From positions 8,928,001 through 8,992,000 of the forward strand of contig JAFFSR010000237.1 in NCBI GenBank assembly GCA_017163975.1: a stretch of 64,000 bases of DNA. Reading direction: 5' to 3'. The translations under genes and the position numbers were made by a program. Position 1 is the first letter of the stretch. Every line of letters begins with the position of its first letter. This document shows positions 43,512-54,645 of this stretch, piece by piece. The notes beneath the pieces are model-generated. The model did no database searches, was not told the DNA's origin, and saw only the letters and a list, made by a program, of their open reading frames with translations. Source of the DNA: Anastatus disparis. Taxonomy: Eukaryota > Arthropoda > Insecta > Hymenoptera > Eupelmidae.

Positions 43512-43532
43512 ATATATATATATATATATATA
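43512..43532. repeat. (AT)n microsatellite, short
   Basis: About ten AT units, 115 bases before the larger TA array that begins at 43648. Confidence 0.9.
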
Positions 43533-43643
43533 CATGGATACTCAACGTCCACTGCGTATGCAAAGAGAAAGAGTAAGAGAATGAGAGAAGTCACGTACTC
43601 AGTCACCGTGACGATTTCTCCGGAGACCACGGATAGTCACGTG

Positions 43644-43647
<4 letters not shown>

Positions 43648-43710
<63 letters not shown>

Positions 43711-43725
43711 TTATATGTATATATA
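43648..43725. repeat. (TA)n-(TG)n compound microsatellite
   Basis: About 27 TA units followed by a TG run and a degenerate TATATG/TATATA tail. Open frames on both strands here are only translations of the repeat (Tyr-Ile alternation). Confidence 0.95.
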
Positions 43726-44916
43726 CCTCCGTAGTATATAACACTTGCAAACGAAGAGAAAGTGCAAAATCCCTTCTGGATAGAAAAGTGCCTGAGTGTT
43801 ATTATTGATGGAAAAAAAAATGATTGGTATGAGGTAAAAATTGTCATGCAAATTGGAAAATACAAGATTTTAATGGAAAGCTTCTCTGACATTATAAAAT
43901 GAAAAATAGAGCTTTTTTTTTAATTGATGTTCACAATAACAAATTTTAATAGGTTTTTATTTTTAGGTCAACATTTTTTAAATTGATTATTTCATATAGT
44001 CAGGACCCAACAATTTCATGATTAATAATTCAATAATCTTTGCTAAATTTACAATTAGTTTACTAAATCATATATCGTTCGGCTATGCACCATATTCAGT
44101 TTGCACATAGAATGCAATTTAAATCTAGATTTCTGATAATTTTATGATTTAAAATATAAGGTAAAAATCCAACGTTAATCAATTAAAAAGGTCAAATGTA
44201 TCAATACTTAGATATTTAAACATTTCAAAAAGTTGAAGATTTTTCCGTCAGTTTTTTGTTCTCTAAGTACTGTAATTCAGCTGAGTCTGCATCAAAAGGC
44301 TCATCTTCGTTACATAATTACATTCAACACGTCCGACAATTACACTTCTCGAATAAACCATCAAAGAAATGAAAGAAAAAAAAATTACGTCTGTCGATCC
44401 TGCTCTTATTCAAACCCCTTTTTTTTAACGTATACATTCGTAAGAGCGTGAATTGTAAATGACTCGAGGGGACCGACTGTACCTCGCGCGTTCTCGTTTT
44501 CTCTCCCCTTTGAGAGTCTTTTCATCACGCGCCCTTATTAATCAGACGAGCTGCTGTAGATGCAATTATCCGATAGTAATTAACTTCTCAAACTCTCTTC
44601 GTTCGTTTTTTTTCCTCTTTTCTTCTACTTCTTCTTCTTCCTTTTTTCCCTTCTTTCAGTGTCTCATAGACGTCTAGCAGAAAGTGCTGTGAGTAAGAAA
44701 TTGCTATGCCCATGGTATGGGGGTGAAAAGATGCAAAGAAACGATAAAGAGAAGAGAGAGTTAGAAGTTGAAGATATAGAGATGCTGGGAACCAAAAGGA
44801 CCCTCAAGAGTGTAGGAACTGAATATGAATGAAAATAAGAGTTACAAAAGAGAAGCAAAAGTTCATAGAATTTCTAAACGTTATTACGTCATTTTATTTT
44901 ATTCAAATTTCAAATT

Positions 44917-44953
44917 TATATTGACATTCATTGAATACAATAATGTCAATATA
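44917..44953. repeat. Perfect 12-bp inverted repeat
   Basis: TATATTGACATT (44917-44928) and AATGTCAATATA (44942-44953) flank a 13-base loop. Confidence 0.8.
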
Positions 44954-45198
44954 TTCGCTAAGAGTTTCATATTTCTTGAATATTTTATTTCGGAATACCT
45001 TTTTTTCAAAATTATCACTGTATCGTATAATTTACATAAAAAATGTTCAAATTTCAGACTCATCTTTTTTTTTCAAAAAGTACATAAATCAAAGGGCAGA
45101 ACCAGTCAAATATAGAAGGAGAAATGTAATGGCAGGTTTCAACCTGATGGAGATGTTCTCTAAAATTATACGGGTTATCCCTGAAAACTGAAGCTATT

Positions 45199-45353
45199 AT
45201 ACGAAGAAAAAGAAAGAGACAGAAAGGCTGAGGGTGAGAGAGAGAAAAACAGAGAGAAGGAGGAGGAGAGAAATAGAGAAGCTGGCAGCTTTTGCTGCGG
45301 AAACCAATTTAACTCTCGCTCGTAAGCAGTAGTCTCTATCTCTCTCTCTCTTT
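45199..45353. repeat. GA-rich tract paired with a downstream CT tract
   Basis: Purines (GAGAGAGA and GGAGGAGGA types) at 45199-45283 and TC repeats at 45333-45353 have opposite strand bias, giving hairpin or triplex potential. Confidence 0.6.
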
Positions 45354-47002
45354 TCCGACTTGCTTGTTACAGCCAGAGGCTATACGCGAATATACACCAT
45401 CAGAGAACTGTCTATCTATATAGTTATACCTTTCTTTCTATATACAGCTGATATATACTATATAGACATATAAGGGCGTGTGTATGTTAAAAAATGTAAT
45501 CGGAAAGCGATCGTTGCGATGCAAGATGTGAAAACGGATTATACAACGGAATAGAAAGATTTTCTTTTTTCTTCCTGCGTAGTAAAGAAGATAATTTAGA
45601 TGAGAGAGGAAAATTCAAATAATGATAAGAATCATTTTGGCTTTTGATAGATGAAATTTGAATCTAAGCATTATGTTTTAGGCTTCGGATGAATAATATC
45701 TTTTATATATTGTCTTGTAAATATATTTTTCGATTTCACTATAGTTCAGGCGGAAGGAGATAAAAAAAAATTCAAAAGAAGAATGTACATCATAAATTTT
45801 CGAATACATTATGAATTTTTTAACGATATTTCTTTTTTCAACTATAAATATCTGATATCATCTAATTTGAATACTTGCGTACGTGAAAATATCATTAATT
45901 AAATGGTGCCCCAGAATTTTTATTTCTCGAACCAGAAATCATGGAACGCGAGTTTAATAATGTTGATGAAAAATACTCTCTACAAAACATTAATGCAAAT
46001 AAAGAATCTAGATAGCGAAGTAATATTAAAAATGAAATGAAGAAAAAGTGAGAAAAATTTTTAAGAAAATATATCAATATGTCATTAATAGCGCCTAAAA
46101 TACATTTCTATCATATACATAAAAAGTTGGTGAGATAGTACAAGATAGCATATGCAAGGTGGTACATATATATACTAGACTTGCCGTTCAAAGTTCAGTT
46201 TCACATAATTCACTAAAACTCTAAACTTTCCACTTCGTCGAGGGAGATTCGGTATAGGTAAAAAGAGGTAAAAAAAGAAGGAAAGATGCTTGCATATATA
46301 GAAGCACTAGTACTCGAAATTATGCTGAATAAAGTGCATTCTCTCGTATATAAATCGCTCCAGCTTCATGTTTTTTTTTATTCTTATCCTCCCTTCTTAT
46401 TCTTCACTCTCTGTTTAAGAGGGAGGGAGTAAGAAGAGAAGGAAAAAAAACGTATGCTATAACGCGACCTCTTCTCTAAGAGGTAGATTTTGTACGCGCG
46501 CGTGCGTCCACATGTACTAAAGTCAAGTTGAGAGATACAAGCAAGAGATACAGCACGTCTTCGATTGCTTCTCTCTCTCTCTCTCTTTCTCTTCTTTAGT
46601 TCTTGAAGACGTACGTACCTCCCGTCAGTTATAAAACTCCTCTTGTTTCATTCTTTTCGTGCAAGTTAAAAATAAAAAAAAAAGAAGTAAGATGGCTAAA
46701 AGTTTCTATCTCTTCCTTTTCTCTCTCATATACTTTCTTTCTTGTATTATAGAAGGCGTATGCGAGTAAGGAGAAGAAGAACAAAAAAAAAAGGGATAGC
46801 ATTTTAAAGAGATTTTCAAGAGCTATTTTCTCTTTTATTAAGGCGCGAGTAAGAGAGAAAGAAAGAGAAAGAGAGCGAGTAGAAGATGTGTCACGAGTGT
46901 GCCAGAGCTCATTTCCATCGATCGCTACTGTAACAAGCACAAGCTTTCTGACTCGAGACAACTTGCACTACTAGCTCTCGCTTATATGCTAATGCTCCGT
47001 TC

Positions 47003-47028
47003 AAGAAGAAGAAGAAGAAGTAGAAGTA
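47003..47028. repeat. (AAG)n microsatellite
   Basis: Six or more AAG units with a TAG-interrupted tail, in a purine-rich stretch about 0.4 kb downstream of the syntrophin exon donor. Confidence 0.85.
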
Positions 47029-47416
47029 GGAGGATAGAGAATGAGACAAGGTAACAAGCTTTTTTGTCAACTACGAAGAACCTAGCTTCTTCAATGTGCT
47101 ATGTATATAAAGTTTGATTCTTGCTTTTCTCTCTTACTGGATAAATGGCATTTTATGAGGAATCGATGTTTTCTTCGAGAGTATTTTTTTTTTTATTCTT
47201 GTAAAGAAATTTCTTTTCTTTAGAGAAACCCATTTAAAAGCTACAAGACTTAAGGTTATTTTTATACTTTACTATTGCCCTATTTCTATTTTATTCAGAT
47301 AAAAATTACTTCAAACAAGTTTATTTATTATTCTTGATAAAATTTGTTCAATTCAAAATTGTTAATTAAAAGCTAAATGATTAAATATAATATTTGGTTT
47401 AATTAAGAGATATTGT

Positions 47417-47422
47417 ACTTAC
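47417..47422 (-). promoter_or_regulatory. 5' splice site of the syntrophin exon
   Basis: The minus-strand sequence CCTG|GTAAGT is a consensus donor. Without splicing, the frame runs to a stop (TAA) at 47405-47403. The donor sits exactly where the family sequence continues with Glu-Asn in the next exon. Confidence 0.85.
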
Positions 47423-47611
47423 CAGGATCGGAGGATGGGTGAGCCCTTGTAAGTCGACAAAGTTGAAGTGGCAAGTAGCGTGTGTCAGCTCGTGGTGGAG
47501 ATTTTGGTGGTGGTGGTGTTGCACTTAGAAAGCCGCGCTGCAGCTCCCAACCAACTTCTTGGATGATCGAAGCTTTTCGAAAATAAGGCGTTACTTCTCG
47601 TAAATATTTAA
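47423..47611 (-). CDS. Syn1: Internal exon of a syntrophin (Syn1/beta-syntrophin-like), end of PDZ and start of PH1b
   Basis: Partial gene: one internal exon of 189 bases (63 codons), phase 1 at both ends. The first codon is G|TT (Val) and the last is split after G, which would suit a following Glu. The peptide opens with VKYLREVTPYFRKAS, followed by EVGWELQ, a proline-rich linker (TPPPPKSPP), then RADTRYLPLQLCRLTR and ending SSDP. In syntrophins the KYxREVTPYF stretch directly follows the last PDZ strand, and the RY(I/L)PLQLC...DPEN segment begins the second half of the split first PH domain. The match is from memory of the family, but it is specific. Syntrophins are cytoplasmic adaptors at the membrane that tie dystrophin/dystrobrevin to signalling proteins and channels. 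Exon limits are set by a polypyrimidine-ACAG acceptor and a GTAAGT donor. The start Met, most of the PDZ, PH2 and the C-terminal domain lie outside the window or were not seen. Family assignment is firm; the exact paralogue is less so. Confidence 0.9.
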
Positions 47612-47634
47612 CTGTAATCAAAAGAAAAAAATTG
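47612..47634 (-). promoter_or_regulatory. 3' splice site of the syntrophin exon
   Basis: Read on the minus strand, this is a T-rich tract (CAATTTTTTTCTTTTGATT) followed by ACAG, directly before the exon. The AG is at 47613-47612. The join gives phase 1 and restores a Val codon, which fits the conserved EVKY context of syntrophins. Confidence 0.85.
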
Positions 47635-47788
47635 TTTTAGTCAAATGTTAAATTTGTAGATTAAGTCTTATAGTAAAATAAAAACAAGTCTAATTTATTT
47701 TTTGTTCGAAATAGCTTTAGACTTTATAGGAAATGAAAAACACTTATTGGCATAAACATCAACTATAATCTTTATTTGAAAAGAAAAA

Positions 47789-47960
47789 CAACGTTTCGGC
47801 CCTGGATAAATTTTTAAATAACAAAAACTTGATTGAACGAATCATGTCAAAATTTTTTTAACATATCTCTACGAAAAAATACTTGAGCATGTTCAAAAAA
47901 ATTTTGACATGATCCATTCAATCAATGTTTTGTTATTTAAGTTGTACCTTCATCATCGCA
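47789..47960 (-). repeat. Long hairpin bracketed by hammerhead/Penelope-like motifs
   Basis: The arms 47816-47864 and 47889-47938 are inverted copies of about 50 bases with roughly 45 matching positions, around a 24-base loop. Read on the minus strand, the hairpin is preceded by GATGATGAAGG (47957-47947) and followed by GGGCCGAAACGTTG (47802-47789). In Penelope-like elements a hammerhead ribozyme core of the form CTGATGAAGG...CCGAAACG flanks a short stem II. Here stem II would be replaced by, or extended into, the long hairpin. The core C of CTGATGA is replaced by A, so self-cleavage is doubtful. No reverse transcriptase remains were seen. It could instead be a foldback (MITE-like) element with a chance flank. 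Confidence 0.5.
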
Positions 47961-50900
47961 TACACATAACCACATATCGAATATTCTGGTAAAGTTATTT
48001 CAATATTCAATTCAATTGTTTCGATTGAATATAGTTAAACGTGAAATTTATAAGAATTTAGTAATGCGTGAAGTAAAAGAGTTAAATTAAACAATTATGA
48101 AACATTAAAATTTATTGACTGGTGAATATCGTTAAATTATCATTGTTATATAATGGATCTGAATTATAAATTTTCCTATACTCATAAACTCGGAACTATT
48201 AAATGGAAAAGCCATTTAAAGCGAGTATTCAATAAACATGAGTATTCAATAATATCTCGATCGTTTCAATAACACATTGGAAATGAAAAAAAAAAATAGC
48301 AGCGTATCCCGGGAGCTTGAATTACGATACAATATTCTGTTTAAATACCTAATAATTATGTTGAAACAATTCAAAGAATTTAAACAATGTAAATTATACT
48401 CTAAAAGCAAGTATAATAAGTACATAAATTAAGGAGAAAAAAAAAGTTGTAGTAGTTTCGCTTTAAAACCCATCCAATACCAAGTGAAAAATCGACCACC
48501 AGAATTTCCAAGCCAAAAGAAAACCAGTTGAAGGTACGAAAAAAGGAAGAGAGAAAGAAAAAAAAAGTAGAACTTAGTTTACAAAGAAAATAACGAAAAT
48601 CGCGCTCTCGAAAAGCGGTTTAGCATTTGGAGTATACGAAAAGGCAAAGGAACGGTCATTCGTTCAGTCGGTCGACTATTTCACATACATGCACACGCTA
48701 TATATATGTGCCTATATATTGCTTGTATGTGTATGTACACATATATGCATAAAAGCAATGTAGGTAGTGCGCTGAGGAATGCAATATTCTACGTTTAAAC
48801 CCTGGCACGCGACAATCCACTAACCTCTTGGAAAACTTATGGGTCGAGACTACTCACGAGAAAAAAAAGAAGGGCAAGGAGTGTGCATTTACATTGAAAT
48901 CTTTTTGGACGATTATTCTTAGGAAAAAGTTTAAAGGAAAAGATTTTGAGATTGAAAATTGTTGTTAATGTGAGGTTATATAAGTTTAGAAAAAAAGTTG
49001 TTTTTATACAAAGGAACTATTAATTTCGTTTTGAATTATTTATAAATAATTAAAATTTTTCTTAGTATTGCTTTCTCATAGAGACAGTATTGTGTTCATA
49101 CAAAACTTTTTAAATTTACCTTGTGAGAAAAATATTAATGTAAGAAGCACAATATTTTGTAATAAAGTTGTCAAAAAGTATCATCGTGACCTAGAAATAC
49201 CATAGTTTATTGGATAATATAATAGAAACACAATGAGTTTTTGTAATTTTTTATCATGATGACAATACTTGATAATCTTATCAAAAACTACTGAATTTTC
49301 CATTAAAACATTTTTCTTCGAATAACAAAATAATTTTGAAAGAATCATACAAAATATTAAAAAAAAACTTTTTTCTTAAAGATAAATATTGATAGTAAAA
49401 AGCTCATACACTATATCTTTTAACTTCAAAAATATAAAGCTTCAGGCTTACTGACGTAAAGGAATTCGAGTCCACGAACGAGTGGAAAATGTAGCACCAA
49501 TATTAAAGGAAATGTGTTCAGTTTACAGTATATATGCGGAGTAAGAGAGTTTGATTATGGCCAATCGATATTTACTATCGATGCTAGTATTAGGTCCCAT
49601 TTATTTGTTCTACGTTTATATATCCTGTTTGTTCAGAAATAGATACGAAGATAATCTAAAATAAAAAGGTTAGAAAGATAAAGCCAACGAAATAAAGTAT
49701 TGTAAAGATGGAATTATTTAGGAAAGGTCAGTATCATAATTCGCTAAAGGGATAATGGATAAGGATACAATCTATGGCATTTCAATTCAGATAATCTGAA
49801 CCTTTTTTTTCTCAATTTAGATAACAAGCATGACATCATTTAAATATTTTTAGCTAGATAAAAATAAAGTCAAACTCAACAAGAAATTTTGTAATCACAA
49901 AATGATACGAATTGGTTTAAATAAACTTTAATTATATCGAAACTACCATTATTGTTTGAGTTACGTGAACTAATATTTGATCAACATTATTAACCAAATG
50001 CAGAATTATTATCAAGACAGCTTGCGAATGTTATACTGTTTCAATATATACTACATTATCCAGATATTCTAAATGAAAAATACAATGTTATTTTAAATTA
50101 TTTATCCTTTACAAAATCAAAAACAGACTGATTAAATAATAAATTGAAAAAGCAATATGATTCTGTAATACGTTGTAAGTATACTTTTTCAAAATATCTT
50201 TTGAAAGATTTAAAGTTCAAAAAACAGCAAGTAATTAAAAAAGTTAAGAAATTAATCATATAGTGTGAAAAGTAAAATTAGAAAAATGACCCCGAGGATA
50301 GGAGAAAGTAGAAAGTTTAAAAGAGCAGAGAATGATGATAAAATAATCGAACTAATGAGAATAAATATTCAGGTCGGCAAAAGCATTGAAAGATAAAGAT
50401 TAAAACAATGAAAGTACAAGAAAGTAGAAGTTAATAAAGAAAACAAAGAAGATATATATATAAAACGAGGCAAGAAAATAGAAGAATTAAAAAGAACAGC
50501 TGTACATAAGAATCAAGCTAAGGAGGATGGAGTATGAAAAAAAAAAACAGATGATTAAAAAAGAGAACAGGAGAACAGAGCCGTTGGCAATAAAAATTGC
50601 CGACAACGACTACGTACCGGAAACTCGTTCCCGTTCAAACTTTAACGACTTGGTACGCGTCAAGCCTTAAAATGCATATCTTCGTACCTTCTGCTATCAT
50701 CCATTCACACATGCGTACATAGTTCAGGTTCAGTTCCATAGTGATCGACAAAAAAAAACCTTAGCGACGATAATAAAGGCCTTTGCGCGATCAGAGTCAG
50801 GAAATGGTTTGCGCGTACGTACGCGGTGCCGTCGATTGTCATCGAGAAAAACGAGATCGAGAAATCTCACGTTCCCACTATCTTTTTTTTTTACGAAACG

Positions 50901-52370
50901 TCAAGGGAGCATATTTTTTTTGTTTCCATCGACGTGACAGACATACCCTTCCTCCATTTTTTTTTGCAATTTAAAAGCGAGGTCGAAGCTCGCTTCACAA
51001 TCGTACCTTTTTTTGAGAAAATGTTTTTTTAGAAAACAATGCATGAAGCTATTTTTGAATAAATTGGCGATACGGTTACACAGTTACAATAACAAAAATA
51101 TATAGGATATTGAAAATAGGATATTCATTGTTTTGATTTAGTTTGAAATTTGTCCTTTAGTTTTGTAATTTATTTATGTAATAACTGTCTAAAACATAGT
51201 CGATTAAAATAACCACACCAATAAATATACACAAACTTTTCCGACAATACATTTGCCAATTGGTATTTAATACATGACAATATATTTTTTAAATTTATAA
51301 CAATGAAATCTACCTATTATTCAATATTAAACAATATTCAGATTGTAATAAGTAAAATTATAGAATTTTAATGTATTCAACTTATTTACAATATAAATTA
51401 ATTATGATAACATCTGTAAACAAAACTTTATTATTTTCTATGATCGCATGAATGGAAACAAACAATCTTGTCACTATCCAGTAAGATGACATTATTTGTC
51501 ACTATCACAATACGATACAGTTACTCAGTATGCATTCTGATGTTTGGGGACGCTTAGCATCTCTAGTTGTACCCCTTGTTATTTCAGAAACCTGAACCAA
51601 CAGGTGATAATGTCTTTAGCCTTTGTGTTTAAAGCTACCAAATCTGGTGTTATGTTACATGGTATATAAAATCAAATAAGTTGTATGCTTTTGAAACTTT
51701 TATCGAAATTTGTTTATCATTTGGTGCTTTGATTATTAAATTGTTTATTTTTTCATTGATAAAAAACTAAATCTGAAAATGCTTTATTGCAATCATAAGA
51801 GTTATTATTTCATTGTTGATATTAGGCATAGTGATAATAATGAATTAACAATCAAAATTTAATTCTTTACCATAACCAATATATAATTTGAGAAAATATT
51901 TTCTCCACAATTAACAAGCATAACTTTTATATAAAAATAAAAAAAAAAGATATTCTGGCTATAAATGCCCAACTATTAGAATCAATATTACTTTTCAAAT
52001 CGAGGCAAACATTTCAGCCATCGTTTCGAACGAATAATAACTCCGTACGCGTACGCTTGGCCGTGCAAAGCGTTTGGCCCCGATGGCCTCATAACTTTCC
52101 TAGCTCTCGCATATAGGACATAAAAAGTATTTTTCGAACGGAATATTGAACACGATAAAACGAAATTGTTTCTCGCGGGAACAAATGGTTTCTCCACCTC
52201 ACTCTCCTCCACCTCCTCTCCCTTCACTCTCATTCTAGTATGTACACATCTCTTCTTCCTATCTCTTTCCGATCTAACATGTCACTCTCGAATCCTACGC
52301 TTTACTTTTATTGAACAATCTCAGTATATAGTGAGTCCAACGAATCACGAATTGACGTGAGATGTCTCTG

Positions 52371-52389
52371 TCTCTCTCTCTCTCTCTTT
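52371..52389. repeat. (TC)n microsatellite
   Basis: About nine TC units. A GA run of similar length lies 150-190 bases further on (52543-52563), so the two tracts could pair as inverted repeats. Confidence 0.85.
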
Positions 52390-52542
52390 CACTGTGTACT
52401 CATATCCAGAGTGTGAAAATCCGTCTACATATCCGAATGGGTAGCAATGTCTAGTGTCGAAGCCAGTAATAGCTCAGTATTAAAGACACGATCAAAATGG
52501 TAACGTTACACCCTAATCCTCTTGGAGACTACAGTAAGGGAA

Positions 52543-52563
52543 CGAGAGAGAGAGAGAGAGAGA
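52543..52563. repeat. (GA)n microsatellite
   Basis: About ten GA units, complementary to the TC run at 52371-52389. Confidence 0.85.
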
Positions 52564-54136
52564 ATAGATAATATCCGATCGTTAAATGAAAGGACGTTAA
52601 TGTTGAAGCTGTTATTACTCTGATTCCTCTAACTCTCTTGGAACTGATAGGGTATACCGCGAGAGATTGGTCAATTTCAAACTGATAGTGCTTAGTCAAG
52701 AGGATGCTTTAATGTTCGTGCAAGCTCTGCTCCTTATTATATGTGAATGCGTGATGTGCCAATGCAGAGAGATAGTGTGACCATTTGATCCTTGCTTTTA
52801 TTGTGAACTCATGGATACTGAAAGAGAAGAGTAGGTGTGTGGGATAACTACTTCGGTTATTGCGTACCCTTTTGCCGAATGATATAAGTCAGTTATCGAT
52901 AGTTATCAACTAATATCGAAAATCAATAAAACTGTTTATTATTGACGTTATGTTGGATGTTAAAATAATTATTCTTTTATTAGTCACCTAAAAGTATCCT
53001 TTGTTTCCTTCAAAATCAAAATTTTTAACACCGTCTTAGTCTAAACATTAATTTATATAACTATTCAGTATTAAGAAACTTTCGAAAATAGGATTTAAAA
53101 AAAAAACGAATACTTTTATAGTAAGATTGAAGATTTTGAAACGTAAATTTACACTTGACTTTATGGAGATATTATAGATTAAATAGTTATTAAAATCTCT
53201 ATTCAGGAGAATTCTTCTGTCGAAGTTTCTTCAAGAGGGAATTCAGCAAAGTAAAGATGGAAACTTGACGTTGAGAATTCGTAGAATCTGAGCAACTTAT
53301 TTGAGCCTCTGTTAGAGTAAACGAAATGGTATTTAAAGAATTTAAATGATAAACTTATCATACCTGACGATTCATTTATTCTCGGAAATATTATGTTTTT
53401 TTCATTATCATTTTAAAACAATAAAGAGAATAAATTTCTCGATTAATAAATAAATTCTTTTTCGATTTAACATTAATTTTGAACTTTTGTTCTACATAAA
53501 TAAAATGAATTCGACGAATATAATGTCGAAAAAAGAAAAATTCGTTTTAAATTAACGAGCATGCTTAACATTTCATGATGTACTTATTTTTTCAGTAGCA
53601 AATCGATTTTAAAGCATCAGAGTCGTCATGCAAAGATAACGATGTAAAATTGGTAGAAATTCATCGTGAAAATTCAGATTGAATTTAAACAAAAAAAATA
53701 AAAGCTATTTCAATTTAACAAATGAATCGAATTACCATATTTTAAAATAAAATTGGTTTATAACCCAGAATTTGATGTTAACAGAAAATTTCTTTTAATT
53801 TCGAATTAACTATAAAAGCAAATAAATAGAATAATCCGGAAAATAAATGAAAAAGCTATTTCTAGTACGAAGCTTATAAGCATTAATAAACTTTTGGTTA
53901 TGATAACACTTGAAAATTACAAAAAGGATTTTTATAATTTTCATCAGAAACATATACAAGTGTGTTATATAACATGTAGCTGCCCGAAGCGTGTTAACAT
54001 CACTCTCTAAGCAAAGGGTAATTCAAACTCTAAGGAATTCCGTAACTCTCTGGAATTCAAATATAAACACGTATACGCAGGCAATTCGTACAAATTAATG
54101 TAAATTACGAGTTCTCTCTCGCTCACCCCCTCTTCA

Positions 54137-54149
54137 CCCCCCCCCCCCC
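54137..54149. repeat. Poly-C tract (13 C)
   Basis: Homopolymer of 13 C flanked by TC-rich sequence. The G-rich complement could form G-quadruplex-like structure. Confidence 0.9.
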
Positions 54150-54240
54150 TCTCTTCATGTTTCTCTTTCACTCTCATACTTCATACTTCGATCAATATAT
54201 AAAGGCACGTTGAAAGTCTCAACAACTTTCCAGGAAAATG

Positions 54241-54370
54241 CATTAAATAAATACAGACTAGCGTACAGGGCATGTAAATTTACGACAACCACGTACGGCA
54301 AAGATCAGCCACTGCGCGTAATTAGCGCGATTTGATTCCGACGGCGTGAGAGTAAACAAGCACAGCCGCT
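54241..54370. promoter_or_regulatory. Candidate conserved noncoding island
   Basis: Complex, CpG-containing sequence around GCGCGTAATTAGCGCG (54314-54329), a TAATTA core in a near-palindromic CG-rich frame. No coding exon recognised. Confidence 0.3.
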
Positions 54371-54429
54371 CACCACCCCTCCCCCTTTCCACCCTACCTC
54401 CCACCATAGACTATTCATCCACTTTCAAA

Positions 54430-54547
54430 GTAGTAGTAGCAGTAGTAGTAGTAATAGTAGTAGTAGTAACAGCAGCAGTAGTAGTAGCATTAATAATTCT
54501 CTCCGTATTCTAGCCACGAAGCTGCTACTGCTGCTGCTGCTGCCGCT
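54430..54547. repeat. TAG/CAG trinucleotide array with a complementary CTG array
   Basis: TAG and CAG triplets run from 54430 to 54489, then a 30-base spacer, then CTG/CTA triplets at 54521-54547. The two halves are roughly inverted copies and could fold into a triplet-repeat hairpin. Stops in the TAG frame and lack of splice signals argue against coding. Confidence 0.85.
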
Positions 54548-54645
54548 ACGCTTCTCTCCCATTTGTCCTGCGATTTGCCGGCACGGGGAATTGAATTATA
54601 CGTGAACGCAAGCGTTGAGCTTCAAGACCCTCTAGGACACCTTTT
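54525..54645. promoter_or_regulatory. Candidate conserved noncoding island
   Basis: Follows the CTG triplets. Relatively GC-rich non-repetitive sequence (GCCGGCACGGGG, ACGCAAGCG) ending near 54645, where TC repeats begin. No open frame with splice signals. Confidence 0.25.

Larger units (their letters stand above)
42481..47416. other. Gene-free intronic stretch just 3' of the exon
   Basis: A+T-rich with TA microsatellites and GA/TC tracts. No downstream syntrophin exon was recognised within 5 kb of the donor. Confidence 0.55.
1..47422 (-). other. Syn1: Intron 3' of the syntrophin exon (partial, at least 47.4 kb)
   Basis: The next exon should start by completing a Glu codon and encode the NRxIELHSPDG...LRAAD and GDLKHIGWL-type PH1/PH2 sequences. 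Nothing like this was seen between the donor and position 1. The intron carries a strong recursive-splice candidate at 18273/18274 on the same strand. Genes nested in the intron cannot be excluded, but none was recognised. Confidence 0.6.
47961..54129. other. Gene-free intronic stretch 5' of the exon
   Basis: A+T-rich sequence with GA/TC runs and less biased patches at about 50580-51010 and 52000-52900. No PDZ-coding exon seen. Confidence 0.55.

Noticed and set aside
43581..43892. Open frames over the TA microsatellite on both strands
   Set aside because: They are Tyr/Ile alternation produced by the repeat.
46629..46961. Minus-strand open frame of 110 codons
   Set aside because: Low-complexity parts come from GA/TC tracts. 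There is no similarity to the missing syntrophin domains and no convincing splice sites.
51570..51612. Possible 16-base plus-strand microexon (TTATTTCAG ... CAACAG|GTGATA)
   Set aside because: Splice-like words this short occur by chance, the donor is weak, and no plus-strand gene is recognised nearby.
51988..52233. Minus-strand open frame of 81 codons in a less A+T-rich patch
   Set aside because: No domain, no splice context and no match to syntrophin.
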